From Planococcus maritimus (GTDB lineage Bacteria > Bacillota > Bacilli > Bacillales_A > Planococcaceae): DNA of 64,000 nucleotides. The notes beneath the pieces were generated by a model, which made no database searches, was not told where the DNA came from, and saw nothing but the letters and a program-made list of their open reading frames with translations. This document shows positions 53,811 through 61,485 of the stretch, one piece after another. Position numbers and translations under genes: made by a program. Each line of letters starts with the position of its first letter. The stretch's first letter is position 1. The stretch covers positions 682,001 through 746,000 of the forward strand of contig NZ_LTZG01000001.1 of the NCBI RefSeq assembly GCF_001592825.1, given 5' to 3'.

Positions 53811-55865
53811 TCAATCGACAAGCGCTTCGAGTGACCGAATCATTCCTGCATCAAACTGACCTTCCGAGTCGACGAGTAGAAACGATTCATACTGCGCCAA
53901 TTGCGCTTTCAGTTCTTTCGTCAAACCTTTTGTGTCTACCAAATACAGCGAGCCGTTGCGTCTTGCAGCTGCAGTCGCCGCTGATAAAGCGTCCGTAAAA
54001 TTCGAGGCCGGCGCCAAGACCGCTACACGGCGCTTCGCATCTTCTTCTTTCGTACGTGCTTCGATTGACAAGTGGTCAGCCGCCAAGACAATTTCACTGC
54101 GCCCCCTCGTCGCCTCCGTTGTCTCGCGGGGCATGCGATTGCCTTGTGACAGCAAGATCGGATATTGATGTTGTGCCGCAAAAACCGAAGCCAGTGAGAC
54201 GTCTTTGAAGGTGGCACCATCTGCCACGACGGCCCCTTCCGAATCGATACGTTCAGAGACGAGTGCCGCCGTTTCATAACGATTCGCACCTCCAATTCGT
54301 TCCGATTCAACGCCCATCAAAGACAAAGCGTTCAATTGCGCATCCGAAATGACCGGTTCACTGCCAAGGATGATGGCCTTTGTGGCACCAAGGCGTTCGA
54401 TTTCGGCTTGAGTGGATGGATTCAAACGGCCTTTTTCGGTGAACAATAACGGTCCCCCTACCTGATAAGCGAGAGGAGCACCGGACAGTGCATCTGCAAA
54501 ATTTTCACCAGTCGCGAGCACGACCGTCTCTGCAGACTCCCATACCGCTGCCGACAGCAACGCCGCTGTCTCGTAGCCGTCTGAACCGCTGACGCTTGTC
54601 ACGGCTTGCGCTTTCGCTTCCGGTTCACCCGTATATGCCGCAATGCCGCTGCCGCCATAGACATACATCGTATCGTTCACGGAAGCGAGAAGTTCACTGC
54701 CTAACGGAACTTTTTCCTGCGCCACTTGATTGCCCCGGGCATCGTAGAATTTAAGCTTACCGCCGCCGAGCACCGCAGCACCGCCAGAAGGCGACAGTTC
54801 TGCTGCTTCTATGGAATGTTCCAGCACTTTATGGAACCCTCCGGACAGAGCCATGACGTTCAAGTCACCCAGGTGATACGGGTTGCCGAATGCACTCGTG
54901 CCTTGTTCTTGAAGCAACAGTAAACGGCGGCCATTTTTTTGCTGGTGGCTCAAGGTGGATTCTGTCATCACCGGCCGGTAACGATTTTCGAGCGCACGAA
55001 AAGAAGCGGAGCGAACCGGCTGGCGCAATCGTTCGCCTCCCCTGGCGTTTAAAAATGCCCATTCACCGGAATCGACAAATTCCACAATCGCGCCGTCTTC
55101 ATCAGTTCCGGCGAGCCGCACTTCTTCAGAAGCCGGCAAAGCTTTTTCGTACAAGACCTTTTCAGCATTCAGTGAACGCGCAATTAAGGTCGGCACTTCA
55201 ACTTCTGCATTCGGTGCTTTGATATAGTAGAGGATACTGCCCGATACCGCATACGGTTCCACCACACCCGGCGATTGCCATTCTTTTCCTCCTGACAATG
55301 CACGGCCGTGGAGCGACGATCCGTCGAAATACATCAAATGCCCGCTCGAAATGGCCACCTGGCGTAAATCGCCACCTGCTATATCTGCAACTGGTGTGCC
55401 GTCGAGTTTGTAGACGAGTAAACGAGCGCCGAGATTGCCGGTGATCAGCACATGCCCTGACTCGAGCGCAATGTTTGTTCCGGAAGCACTCATGCGAAAG
55501 CCGTCCGCAAGTGCAAACGATGCCTTTTCTTTGCCATCTGACAGATTGTGCACCGAAACTTGTTGCCCGGAAACCACGACAAACTCTCGGTCGCCAATTG
55601 CATACTGGGCCGACGCCAGCTCCTTGCGCCATAATTCCTTGCCTTCCGCGTTATAACTGACAATCGCCTGCGCTTGTAACAGGCTTTCGAGCACCGCTAT
55701 GATTTGTTTATTCACAATGGAAAGTTCGCTCGCTTTGACGCCTTCCGTAAACTGGATCAATTCACGGTATTCCGTTTCCGCTGCGAGCACTTCATGCGAG
55801 AAGATGCTTGCTCCGCCTATAGTTGTGAGCAAGACGATCCCTATCCCGATTTTGACGTGTTTCAT
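53811..55865 (-). CDS. Secreted beta-propeller protein with C-terminal CWB2 repeats
   Basis: The 684-residue protein has a signal peptide (residues 1-29, ending EVLAA), then about 400 residues of short repeated beta strands (IAVLESLLQAQAIVSYNAEGKELWR, VYKLDGTPVADIAGGDLRQVAISS, KLKFYDARGNQVAQEKVPLGSELLAS) that look like a PQQ/WD-type propeller. Three CWB2 repeats follow from about 425 (SGSDGYETAALLSAA, RIGGANRYETAALVSE, and a degenerate third). It should be exported and held non-covalently by wall polymer. Ligand is unknown. AGGGAGAGG lies before the ATG. It is controlled by direct-repeat site 6. Confidence 0.85.
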   Translation of the reverse strand: MKHVKIGIGIVLLTTIGGASIFSHEVLAAETEYRELIQFTEGVKASELSIVNKQIIAVLESLLQAQAIVSYNAEGKELWRKELASAQYAIGDREFVVVSGQQVSVHNLSDGKEKASFALADGFRMSASGTNIALESGHVLITGNLGARLLVYKLDGTPVADIAGGDLRQVAISSGHLMYFDGSSLHGRALSGGKEWQSPGVVEPYAVSGSILYYIKAPNAEVEVPTLIARSLNAEKVLYEKALPASEEVRLAGTDEDGAIVEFVDSGEWAFLNARGGERLRQPVRSASFRALENRYRPVMTESTLSHQQKNGRRLLLLQEQGTSAFGNPYHLGDLNVMALSGGFHKVLEHSIEAAELSPSGGAAVLGGGKLKFYDARGNQVAQEKVPLGSELLASVNDTMYVYGGSGIAAYTGEPEAKAQAVTSVSGSDGYETAALLSAAVWESAETVVLATGENFADALSGAPLAYQVGGPLLFTEKGRLNPSTQAEIERLGATKAIILGSEPVISDAQLNALSLMGVESERIGGANRYETAALVSERIDSEGAVVADGATFKDVSLASVFAAQHQYPILLSQGNRMPRETTEATRGRSEIVLAADHLSIEARTKEEDAKRRVAVLAPASNFTDALSAATAAARRNGSLYLVDTKGLTKELKAQLAQYESFLLVDSEGQFDAGMIRSLEALVD

Positions 55866-55899
55866 ATGCCTCTCCCTCTTTTCCTGGCTGTCTTCTTTC

Positions 55900-55932
55900 A
55901 GCCTAATGATAGAAGGTTAAGGAAATGTTAAA
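55900..55932 (-). promoter_or_regulatory. Response-regulator-type promoter of the propeller/CWB2 gene (site 6)
   Basis: TTTAACA (55926-55932), N4, CTTAACC (55915-55921), N9, TAGGCT (55900-55905), reading toward the gene. The -10 lies 35 bases before the ATG. Confidence 0.65.
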
Positions 55933-56057
55933 AAAACGAGAAAATGCCCCGTGTGGATTGTGGAAATCCAGACAGGGTATAAGGGAGATTGTCGTTTTGT
56001 TGTTCCAGTTTTGTGGGACTGGTTGCAGTTATAGTGTTTGGTAGTGGATTGGTGTAA

Positions 56058-56515
56058 GTGGAATTGTTTCGGTATTCTTTTGAGGTTTCGAATGAGTAAT
56101 CGCTGCCCAGCTTTGGGTTGGCCTTTAGCAGAAAGCCAGGAAGAACGCCTGTCTTTCTGAGTCGGCTCACCCTTGACGCTTGGGCAGCTTGGACAATTCA
56201 TTCATGCAGGCGTGTTCCGTGAAATCAGTATCTATAAATAGTTGCCAGCTAGTGGGGGAATCGCTTCCTGCTAGAGGACGGCAGATTTTGTTTGTGGAAT
56301 TGTTTCGGTATTCTTTTGAGGTTTCGAATTAGTAGCCACTGCCCAGCTTTGGGTTGGCCTTTAGCAGAAAGCCAGGAAGAACGCCTGTCTTTCTGCGTCG
56401 GCTCACCCTTGACGCTTGGGCAGCTTGGACAATTCATTCATGCAGGTGTGTCCCGTGAAATCAGCATCTATAAATAGTTGCCGGCTAGTGGGGGAATCGC
56501 TTCCTGCTAGAGGAT
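56058..56515 (-). repeat. Tandem array 3 of the structured repeat (236-237 bp unit), inverted relative to arrays 1 and 2
   Basis: Two near-identical units begin at 56058 and 56294 (GTGGAATTGTTTCGG). Cores at 56102-56188 and 56339-56424 fold on the minus strand: GCTGCCC/GGGCAGC outer stem, GGGT-GAGCC facing GGCC-AACCC, and CAGAAAGACAGG/CCTGGCTTTCTG hairpin with one internal A-G mismatch. The inverse of the AGGAAGCGATTCCCCCACTA stretch of array 2 follows each core. Frames such as 55917-56201 and 56249-56437 are repeat artefacts. No gene is supported in 55933-56600. Confidence 0.9.
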
Positions 56516-56600
56516 CGAACTTTTTCCTTGTGGGAGATATTTGAGTTGAGATGGATAGGATTCGGGACTTTGATTCGAACAGGAGGAGGTGTACAATTGC

Positions 56601-56783
56601 TTAGCGTTTGTGCTTACTCCAGTCATAGGGTTCTTTCGTCCAGTCCATAATTAAATAAACCACAAATATGATAGCGGCATATAACAAGCTATCTCCCCAC
56701 AGGATTTCACCTTGTGAAAGATAGTCTTTGAACGAAATGACGACAAAAATTGCCAAGGCGATTTTTGAATTTTTCTTCAGCAT
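56601..56783 (-). CDS. Small two-span membrane protein
   Basis: The 60-residue product has two hydrophobic segments (KIALAIFVVISF, SLLYAAIIFVVYLIMDW) and a polar, basic C-terminus (KEPYDWSKHKR). GGGGAGAGG lies just before the ATG, a good signal for such a short frame. Family unknown. It is divergent from the PH-domain gene at 56897. Confidence 0.65.
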   Translation of the reverse strand: MLKKNSKIALAIFVVISFKDYLSQGEILWGDSLLYAAIIFVVYLIMDWTKEPYDWSKHKR

Positions 56784-56849
56784 TTCCTCTCCCCTTTCTT
56801 CTTTCTAAGCTTAGCTTGAGGTTTTATCTTTAGAAAAAGAGCACAAAAA

Positions 56850-56877
56850 TGAAGCTTCTGGCGTTTTTGACCGTATA
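56850..56877 (+). promoter_or_regulatory. ECF sigma (SigW-like) promoter of the PH-domain gene
   Basis: TGAAGC (56850-56855), 16-bp spacer, CGTATA (56872-56877) fits the SigW consensus TGAAAC-N16-CGTA with one mismatch. It ends 19 bases before the ATG, overlapping a GGAGGTG ribosome binding site region. The SigW regulon of Bacillus includes several small envelope-stress membrane proteins. Confidence 0.6.
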
Positions 56878-56896
56878 TAAGTGGAGGTGAAGAACT

Positions 56897-57370
56897 ATGG
56901 TCTTTCGTTCAAAAATCGATTCGTTTTATATACGTTGCACGTTAGTGGCTATTCTACTCATCGCTGCAGCTTCATTCGTTCCCTTATTATTCGAGGGCGT
57001 GCCGCTTTTGGATTTGATTATTGTTACGCTAACTTTTGCCGTGACGACCGCGCTCCTCCTGTGGGTCACATTTTCTATCCGGTACGTCTTTTTGGAGAGT
57101 CACCTGCTGGTAAAGGCCGGTCCTTTCAGAAGCCGAATCCCATACCACAGCATGTTGAAAGTTTCTCCGACACGCAATGTGTTCGCAGGCTATCGCCTAT
57201 TGGCTTCACGCGATGCACTGGAATTGATTAATAATAAGACCATGTTCGGGACGGTGAAGATTTCGCCTGAGGAGCAGACCCTGTTTATCGAAGAGCTGAA
57301 AAAACGATGTCCCGAATTAAAACTGGATAAAAAATTTTTGGAACAGACATCCAATCATCCAAAACCATAG
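56897..57370 (+). CDS. Membrane protein with bacterial PH domain
   Basis: The 157-residue protein has two N-terminal spans (TLVAILLIAAASFVPLLF, LIIVTLTFAVTTALLLWVTF) and a C-terminal bPH-type domain: YVFLESHLLVKAGPFRSRIPYHSMLKVSPTRN, LLASRDALELIN and the final KISPEEQTLFIEELKKRCPEL. The domain faces the cytosol. Function is unknown; related proteins are often envelope-stress induced, in line with the SigW-like promoter. GTGGAGGTG lies about six bases before the ATG. Confidence 0.85.
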   Translation: MVFRSKIDSFYIRCTLVAILLIAAASFVPLLFEGVPLLDLIIVTLTFAVTTALLLWVTFSIRYVFLESHLLVKAGPFRSRIPYHSMLKVSPTRNVFAGYRLLASRDALELINNKTMFGTVKISPEEQTLFIEELKKRCPELKLDKKFLEQTSNHPKP

Positions 57371-57416
57371 TATGATGAGAAGAAAACAAGGTTCCTCACT
57401 CGAAAGGAGTGCCTTC

Positions 57417-57713
57417 ATGCCTCATTGCCAAAATTGCGGAGTTAAATGGCGTTGGAATGATATGATCAAAATTGCCTTCAAAGGACAGATGCCTTGCGCA
57501 AATTGCGGGAAAGACCAATACGTCAAAAGCGGCCGGAATCTCTTCTGGGCATTTTTACTTGTCGTACCTTATGTACTCCTGTTTTCCTATCTTACTTCCA
57601 CTTTCGGTTTTAGCTGGCCTCTGGCAATGACTGCATTCGCCTTTATTATGACGCTTAGTACACTTATGGGGCCATTCTTTTATAGATTATCGAATACGAA
57701 AAAACGTATTTAA
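57417..57713 (+). CDS. CXXC-x19-CXXC zinc-ribbon membrane protein A
   Basis: The 98-residue protein starts MPHCQNCGVKWRW, has a second CANCG after 19 residues, and two membrane spans (WAFLLVVPYVLLFSYL, WPLAMTAFAFIMTLSTL), ending YRLSNTKKRI. This fits the cxxc_20_cxxc family. The frame opens at 57372, but AAAGGAG eight bases before the ATG at 57417 and the three paralogs at 60.4-61.4 kb set the start. It is convergent with the helicase-nuclease gene. Function unknown. Confidence 0.82.
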   Translation: MPHCQNCGVKWRWNDMIKIAFKGQMPCANCGKDQYVKSGRNLFWAFLLVVPYVLLFSYLTSTFGFSWPLAMTAFAFIMTLSTLMGPFFYRLSNTKKRI

Positions 57714-57737
57714 AAACAGCCCGCGGGCTGTTTTTTT
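57712..57737. terminator. Bidirectional terminator between the zinc-ribbon gene and the helicase gene
   Basis: The palindrome ACAGCCCG/CGGGCTGT (57716-57731), with A run before and seven T after, ends the plus-strand gene. It also lies directly behind the helicase stop at 57745. Confidence 0.85.
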
Positions 57738-57744
57738 ATGGCTG

Positions 57745-60171
57745 TTATTTCTTCATTACCCCAATGACCCGGCCGTTGATGTACACATCTTCGCTGCGCA
57801 TCATGATCGGTTCGAATTCGGGATTTTCCGCGACGAGCAAGATTTCACTGCCCATTGGCATATACTTTTTCATCGTCGCTTCGCCGTCGATGACCGCGAT
57901 GACGATGTCGCCGTTTGATGCTGTATTTTGTTGATGAACGACGACCATATCGCCTTTATCGATGCCCGCGTTGATCATGCTGTCGCCGGTCACCGTCAGC
58001 AAAAAGCTGTCTTTTGGCGACACAAGCCAGTCGCGCGGCAAGCTGTGCGCCGTCTCATAATTCTCGGCAGCAAGCGCAGGAATACCCGCCGCAACGGCTC
58101 CAATCAATGGCACTTCCGCCAATTCGTGCACTAGGATTAACGCCTCTTCTCCGGCTTCTCTCACTTCGATGTCCGCTCCAGGTTCTTGGGCGTATTCGTA
58201 ATCACGCCCATTTTTCAAGTTTTTATACAGACTGCGCTGCTTCGTATCCGGCAAAAAACGCGCTTGGCATTTTGGCAGGTCCTGCACTTCTTCGCCGCGG
58301 CGGTCGATGATCTTGACCGACAAGCCGTCCGTTGCAATGCCGTAAAACGCCCGGCCGTCTGCTTCCAAATAACTCTTCAATTGGGTTACCGCATCATCGA
58401 TCCCCGTTCCGAACCGTTTCACTTCGGCGATGATATACGGCCGCACTTCCCCGTCTGCATGGATTTCAACAGCGATGTCACAATAGCCTTTTTTCGAAAA
58501 CTGCTGGACCGGGTATTCGAGCTGCATTAGTTCGTAAGGGTAGCCATAAGTTTCGTGGAGTTCACGGAGAAGCCACTGGCGGGTCAACTCTTCTTTTGAA
58601 TGCAAGTCAACCAATTGATCAGCCAATTGGTAATGGGTCATGCTGATCGACTCGAACGGCCGTAGCGAAGCATCTTTTCGCATGCGCAAATGCTTGCGGT
58701 CGATTTCCTTGATGAATTTTGATGGCTTTTTGACCGACGACATGTACAATAACTCGTTCGCACGTGTCATGCCGACATACAATAGCTTGCGTTCATCTGA
58801 ATCAATGGTCTTCTGGTCTTCCGCATCCTCGTAAAGCTCCATTGGAATGACGCCTTGATTCAAATCAATGAGGAAAATGACTTTGAATTCCAGCCCTTTG
58901 ATCGAATGCATTGTCACGAGCTTTACTTTATCCGATTCGAAATCCGGCTCATTGGTCTGCAGAATCTCACACGGAATGCCTTGTGCGGCTAGATCCACAG
59001 CTGCGCTTTCGACTGAGCGCTTGCTGCGCGCGACGATGCACATTTCCGACAAACGGTAATCGCCTTTAAGTCTATCGATTTCTTGTGCCAGAAAGGCCAC
59101 TTGCTGTTCAGGCTGCATGAAGAAATGGTAAATCGGCGGATGGCCATGGCGGTCGATCAATGCCGGTTTGACGAAATCGACGTTCGATTGAATTGTTTCA
59201 TCAGCTTTGATCAAATCGAACGCAGCTTGCGAAATCTCTGTCGTCGTCCGATAGTTTTTACTCAAGGTGCGCGATTTCCCGCTCATATCATAGCCAATCG
59301 TCGTGTACGGACGGCCTTTGCCAAGCCAGGAATCCGGGTAGATGCTTTGTGTATTGTCCGCCACGAACATCAAGGACGAATGGTCTTTTTCCTTGTACAG
59401 TTCCTTCAAGAATTCCAGTTGAACACGCGTCAGGTCCTGGCTTTCATCGATGATGATGTGGGTATACTTGCTGCCATTTGAACGCCTGACTTCCGACAGC
59501 GCCAGTTCATTCATTTGCTTGAATGAGACCAGTCCGTCTTGTTCCAAAAACTCGCGGTACAATCTCGCCACTTCAAAAACGGCTTCACGGGTCGGCGAAT
59601 TCTTCAATAGTTTCTGAGGCGTCCCGCTATTTCCAGAAGCGCGCCCGACGCGGTCCACCGATTGATAAGTCTCGATATCGGTCATCGCACACGAAGTAAT
59701 CCACTCGGCCTCATCTTTCAGGAACTTTTGGTTTTTCGGCGTCAACAACTTCACGTCCGGATAGGATTTCTTTACTTCGTGGATTGCCTTCGTCAGCACT
59801 TGCCATTCCTTGTCAGCCGGCGCAATGGACAGCTTGCGTTTTGCGCGCTGCAAATATTTCATGAACTGCCCATACATAAGCGAATCGATCGTCGAGATTT
59901 TCACTTCCGCATTCGCCGCAAACAATCGCTCTGCTTCGCCAGCTGCCGCATCCGCCAAACGCTCGTATTGAAATTTTATGTAATTGAGCAAGGTCTTATT
60001 GTAAGTCACCAATAAAATCTGGTCGTCTTCCTCGTGGCAATAATGATCCATCAAAAAATGAATGCGCCGAATCGCCACCGTCGTCTTGCCCGATCCAGCT
60101 ACTCCTTTTACCAACATCGGTCCGCTCGGCTCAAGTTCCACTATGCGCCGCTGTTCCATATTCAACTTCAT
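57745..60171 (-). CDS. UvrD-type helicase fused to PD-(D/E)XK nuclease and LexA/UmuD-type S24 peptidase
   Basis: The 808-residue protein has three parts. Residues 1-490 are a superfamily 1 helicase: Walker A GVAGSGKTT (23-31), Walker B IIIDESQD (239-246), motif TMHSIKGLEFK (420-430) and YVGMTRA (465-471). Residues about 510-640 resemble the HsdR N-terminal nuclease, with Asp565 in KGYCDIAVEI and Glu583-Val-Lys585 in IIAEVKR. Residues about 685-808 are an S24 domain: VPLIGAVAAGIP (Ala695-Gly696), Ser731 in GDSMINAG and Lys768 in EATMKKY. Ser-Lys spacing (37) equals LexA. DNA processing controlled by self-cleavage is inferred. Start by AGAGGGTG before the ATG at 60171; the frame opens at 60189. 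Confidence 0.88.
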   Translation of the reverse strand: MKLNMEQRRIVELEPSGPMLVKGVAGSGKTTVAIRRIHFLMDHYCHEEDDQILLVTYNKTLLNYIKFQYERLADAAAGEAERLFAANAEVKISTIDSLMYGQFMKYLQRAKRKLSIAPADKEWQVLTKAIHEVKKSYPDVKLLTPKNQKFLKDEAEWITSCAMTDIETYQSVDRVGRASGNSGTPQKLLKNSPTREAVFEVARLYREFLEQDGLVSFKQMNELALSEVRRSNGSKYTHIIIDESQDLTRVQLEFLKELYKEKDHSSLMFVADNTQSIYPDSWLGKGRPYTTIGYDMSGKSRTLSKNYRTTTEISQAAFDLIKADETIQSNVDFVKPALIDRHGHPPIYHFFMQPEQQVAFLAQEIDRLKGDYRLSEMCIVARSKRSVESAAVDLAAQGIPCEILQTNEPDFESDKVKLVTMHSIKGLEFKVIFLIDLNQGVIPMELYEDAEDQKTIDSDERKLLYVGMTRANELLYMSSVKKPSKFIKEIDRKHLRMRKDASLRPFESISMTHYQLADQLVDLHSKEELTRQWLLRELHETYGYPYELMQLEYPVQQFSKKGYCDIAVEIHADGEVRPYIIAEVKRFGTGIDDAVTQLKSYLEADGRAFYGIATDGLSVKIIDRRGEEVQDLPKCQARFLPDTKQRSLYKNLKNGRDYEYAQEPGADIEVREAGEEALILVHELAEVPLIGAVAAGIPALAAENYETAHSLPRDWLVSPKDSFLLTVTGDSMINAGIDKGDMVVVHQQNTASNGDIVIAVIDGEATMKKYMPMGSEILLVAENPEFEPIMMRSEDVYINGRVIGVMKK

Positions 60172-60195
60172 CCCCCGCACCCTCTCCATTTACAA

Positions 60196-60225
60196 CTTAT
60201 ACCTTTATTCTAAGAATATTGTCAT
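60196..60225 (-). promoter_or_regulatory. Sigma-A promoter of the helicase-nuclease-S24 gene
   Basis: ATGACA (60220-60225), 18-bp spacer, TATAAG (60196-60201), 24 bases before the ATG. No CGAAC-N4-GTTCG type SOS box overlaps it. Confidence 0.55.
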
Positions 60226-60427
60226 GTAATAGCAAGGACTTGCTGCACATATAGGAAGGAATATCTGTTTATGGATTGAACAGGATGGACGGTTTTGATT
60301 TTACAGCTGCCGATATTCACCTACAGGGAAGATTCCTTATATTATTCCCATAAATTTGGATTACTTCTGAAATCCAGGGTATACAATACTTAACTAAGGA
60401 CAATTTGGAATGGAAAGGAGCAAACTA

Positions 60428-60754
60428 ATGCCTCATTGCGAAAATTGCGGGACAAAATGGAGCTGGATAAACCTCATGAAAATCGGATTTCAAAAGAAAC
60501 GAAAATGCGCAACGTGCAATACAATGCAGTACGCTCCACCTGGTTTAAGCCGTAAACTATACATCCCTATGCTTATCTTCATGTTTATCGCGCCTCTTGC
60601 GTGGGCTTATCTAGAGATTCCTGATTTGGCTTATATCCTGTTTTTTGTCATCTTGAGCTTACTGGCCATAATTTTCTCGCCCTATACCATCAAGCTGCAC
60701 AACGGGCCAAAACAAACCAAAGCTGCCGACTACCCAGCGGATGAGAAAGGGTGA
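60428..60754 (+). CDS. CXXC-x19-CXXC zinc-ribbon membrane protein B
   Basis: The 108-residue family member has MPHCENCGTKWSW, then KCATCNTMQYAPPG after 19 residues. Two spans follow (LYIPMLIFMFIAPLAWAYL, LAYILFFVILSLLAIIF), and a longer polar tail ends YPADEKG. AAAGGAG seven bases before the ATG at 60428 sets the start inside a longer frame. It is divergent from the helicase gene and first of three tandem paralogs. A possible zinc-dependent membrane sensor or chaperone; no function is known. Confidence 0.82.
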   Translation: MPHCENCGTKWSWINLMKIGFQKKRKCATCNTMQYAPPGLSRKLYIPMLIFMFIAPLAWAYLEIPDLAYILFFVILSLLAIIFSPYTIKLHNGPKQTKAADYPADEKG

Positions 60755-60759
60755 ATGCT

Positions 60760-61074
60760 ATGCCTCGTTGCCAGAACTGTGGATTTAAATGGAGTTGGAA
60801 AGAAGTTATAATGCTCAGCGTGAAAGGCAAAAAGGAATGCTCGAATTGCCACAAAAGGCAGTACATATCAGCTGGATCAAGCTTCTGGATTACCTTTTTA
60901 ATTACCCTGGGCTTTGTTATGCCGATGACCATGCTTCGGCCTTATTACGAAATCGCTTGGCCATTTTTCATTCTCGCTTTTGTGATTTACATGCCTCTTG
61001 CTCTATCATTCGCTCCATTTCTATATAAACTATCGAACACCAAATACGCTTCGGCAAAACGGTCAAATAATTGA
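60760..61074 (+). CDS. CXXC-x19-CXXC zinc-ribbon membrane protein C
   Basis: The 104-residue paralog has MPRCQNCGFKWSW and ECSNCHKRQYISAG, with two spans (FWITFLITLGFVMPMTM, WPFFILAFVIYMPLALSF) and the shared end YKLSNTKYASAKRSNN. AAAGGGTG lies six bases before the ATG. The in-frame GTG at 60751 sits in that ribosome binding site. It begins five bases behind gene B, so the two are co-transcribed. Confidence 0.82.
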   Translation: MPRCQNCGFKWSWKEVIMLSVKGKKECSNCHKRQYISAGSSFWITFLITLGFVMPMTMLRPYYEIAWPFFILAFVIYMPLALSFAPFLYKLSNTKYASAKRSNN

Positions 61075-61132
61075 CTGCTTCCACCTATCTTTAAAATCAA
61101 TGCATCTATGCTTGCCAGAAAGGATGAATTTT

Positions 61133-61429
61133 ATGCCTCACTGCCAAAATTGCGGATATCAATGGAACTGGAAGGACATGTTCAAACTCAACCTCAAAGG
61201 CAAACAAGAATGTCGAAATTGCCACACTGTTCAATACGCATCAGGTAAATCGAATTTCTGGAGCTATATGCTATTCCTCGTCCCTTTTGTTCTGGTATTT
61301 AATTACGTCCGTATTTACATGGAAGCGGGTTGGGCAATTCTTATCCTTTTCTTTTTGCTTTATGTAACGCTTGCTTCATTATTGATTCCATTGTTTCTCA
61401 AGTTATCAAGTACGAAACGGCAGTTTTGA
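61133..61429 (+). CDS. CXXC-x19-CXXC zinc-ribbon membrane protein D
   Basis: The 98-residue paralog has MPHCQNCGYQWNW and ECRNCHTVQYASG, two spans (YMLFLVPFVLVFNYV, WAILILFFLLYVTLASLLI) and the shared end LKLSSTKRQF. AAAGGA eight bases before the ATG at 61133 fixes the start; the open frame to 60998 overlaps gene C and lacks support. It is 58 bases behind gene C. Confidence 0.82.
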   Translation: MPHCQNCGYQWNWKDMFKLNLKGKQECRNCHTVQYASGKSNFWSYMLFLVPFVLVFNYVRIYMEAGWAILILFFLLYVTLASLLIPLFLKLSSTKRQF

Positions 61430-61443
61430 AAACTAATTCGAAC

Positions 61444-61474
61444 ACAAAAAACGCAGCTGCTATTGGCTGCGTTT
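61444..61474 (-). terminator. Terminator of the lipoprotein gene
   Basis: AAACGCAGC pairs with GCTGCGTTT (61466-61474 with 61449-61457), followed by TTTTTT-type sequence on the minus strand. It may also end the zinc-ribbon operon on the plus strand. Confidence 0.8.
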
Positions 61475-61485
61475 CAAAATTCCCG

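Noticed and set aside
60172-60427. SOS box for the helicase-nuclease-S24 gene
   Set aside because: No CGAAC-N4-GTTCG-like sequence between the helicase start and the divergent zinc-ribbon gene.
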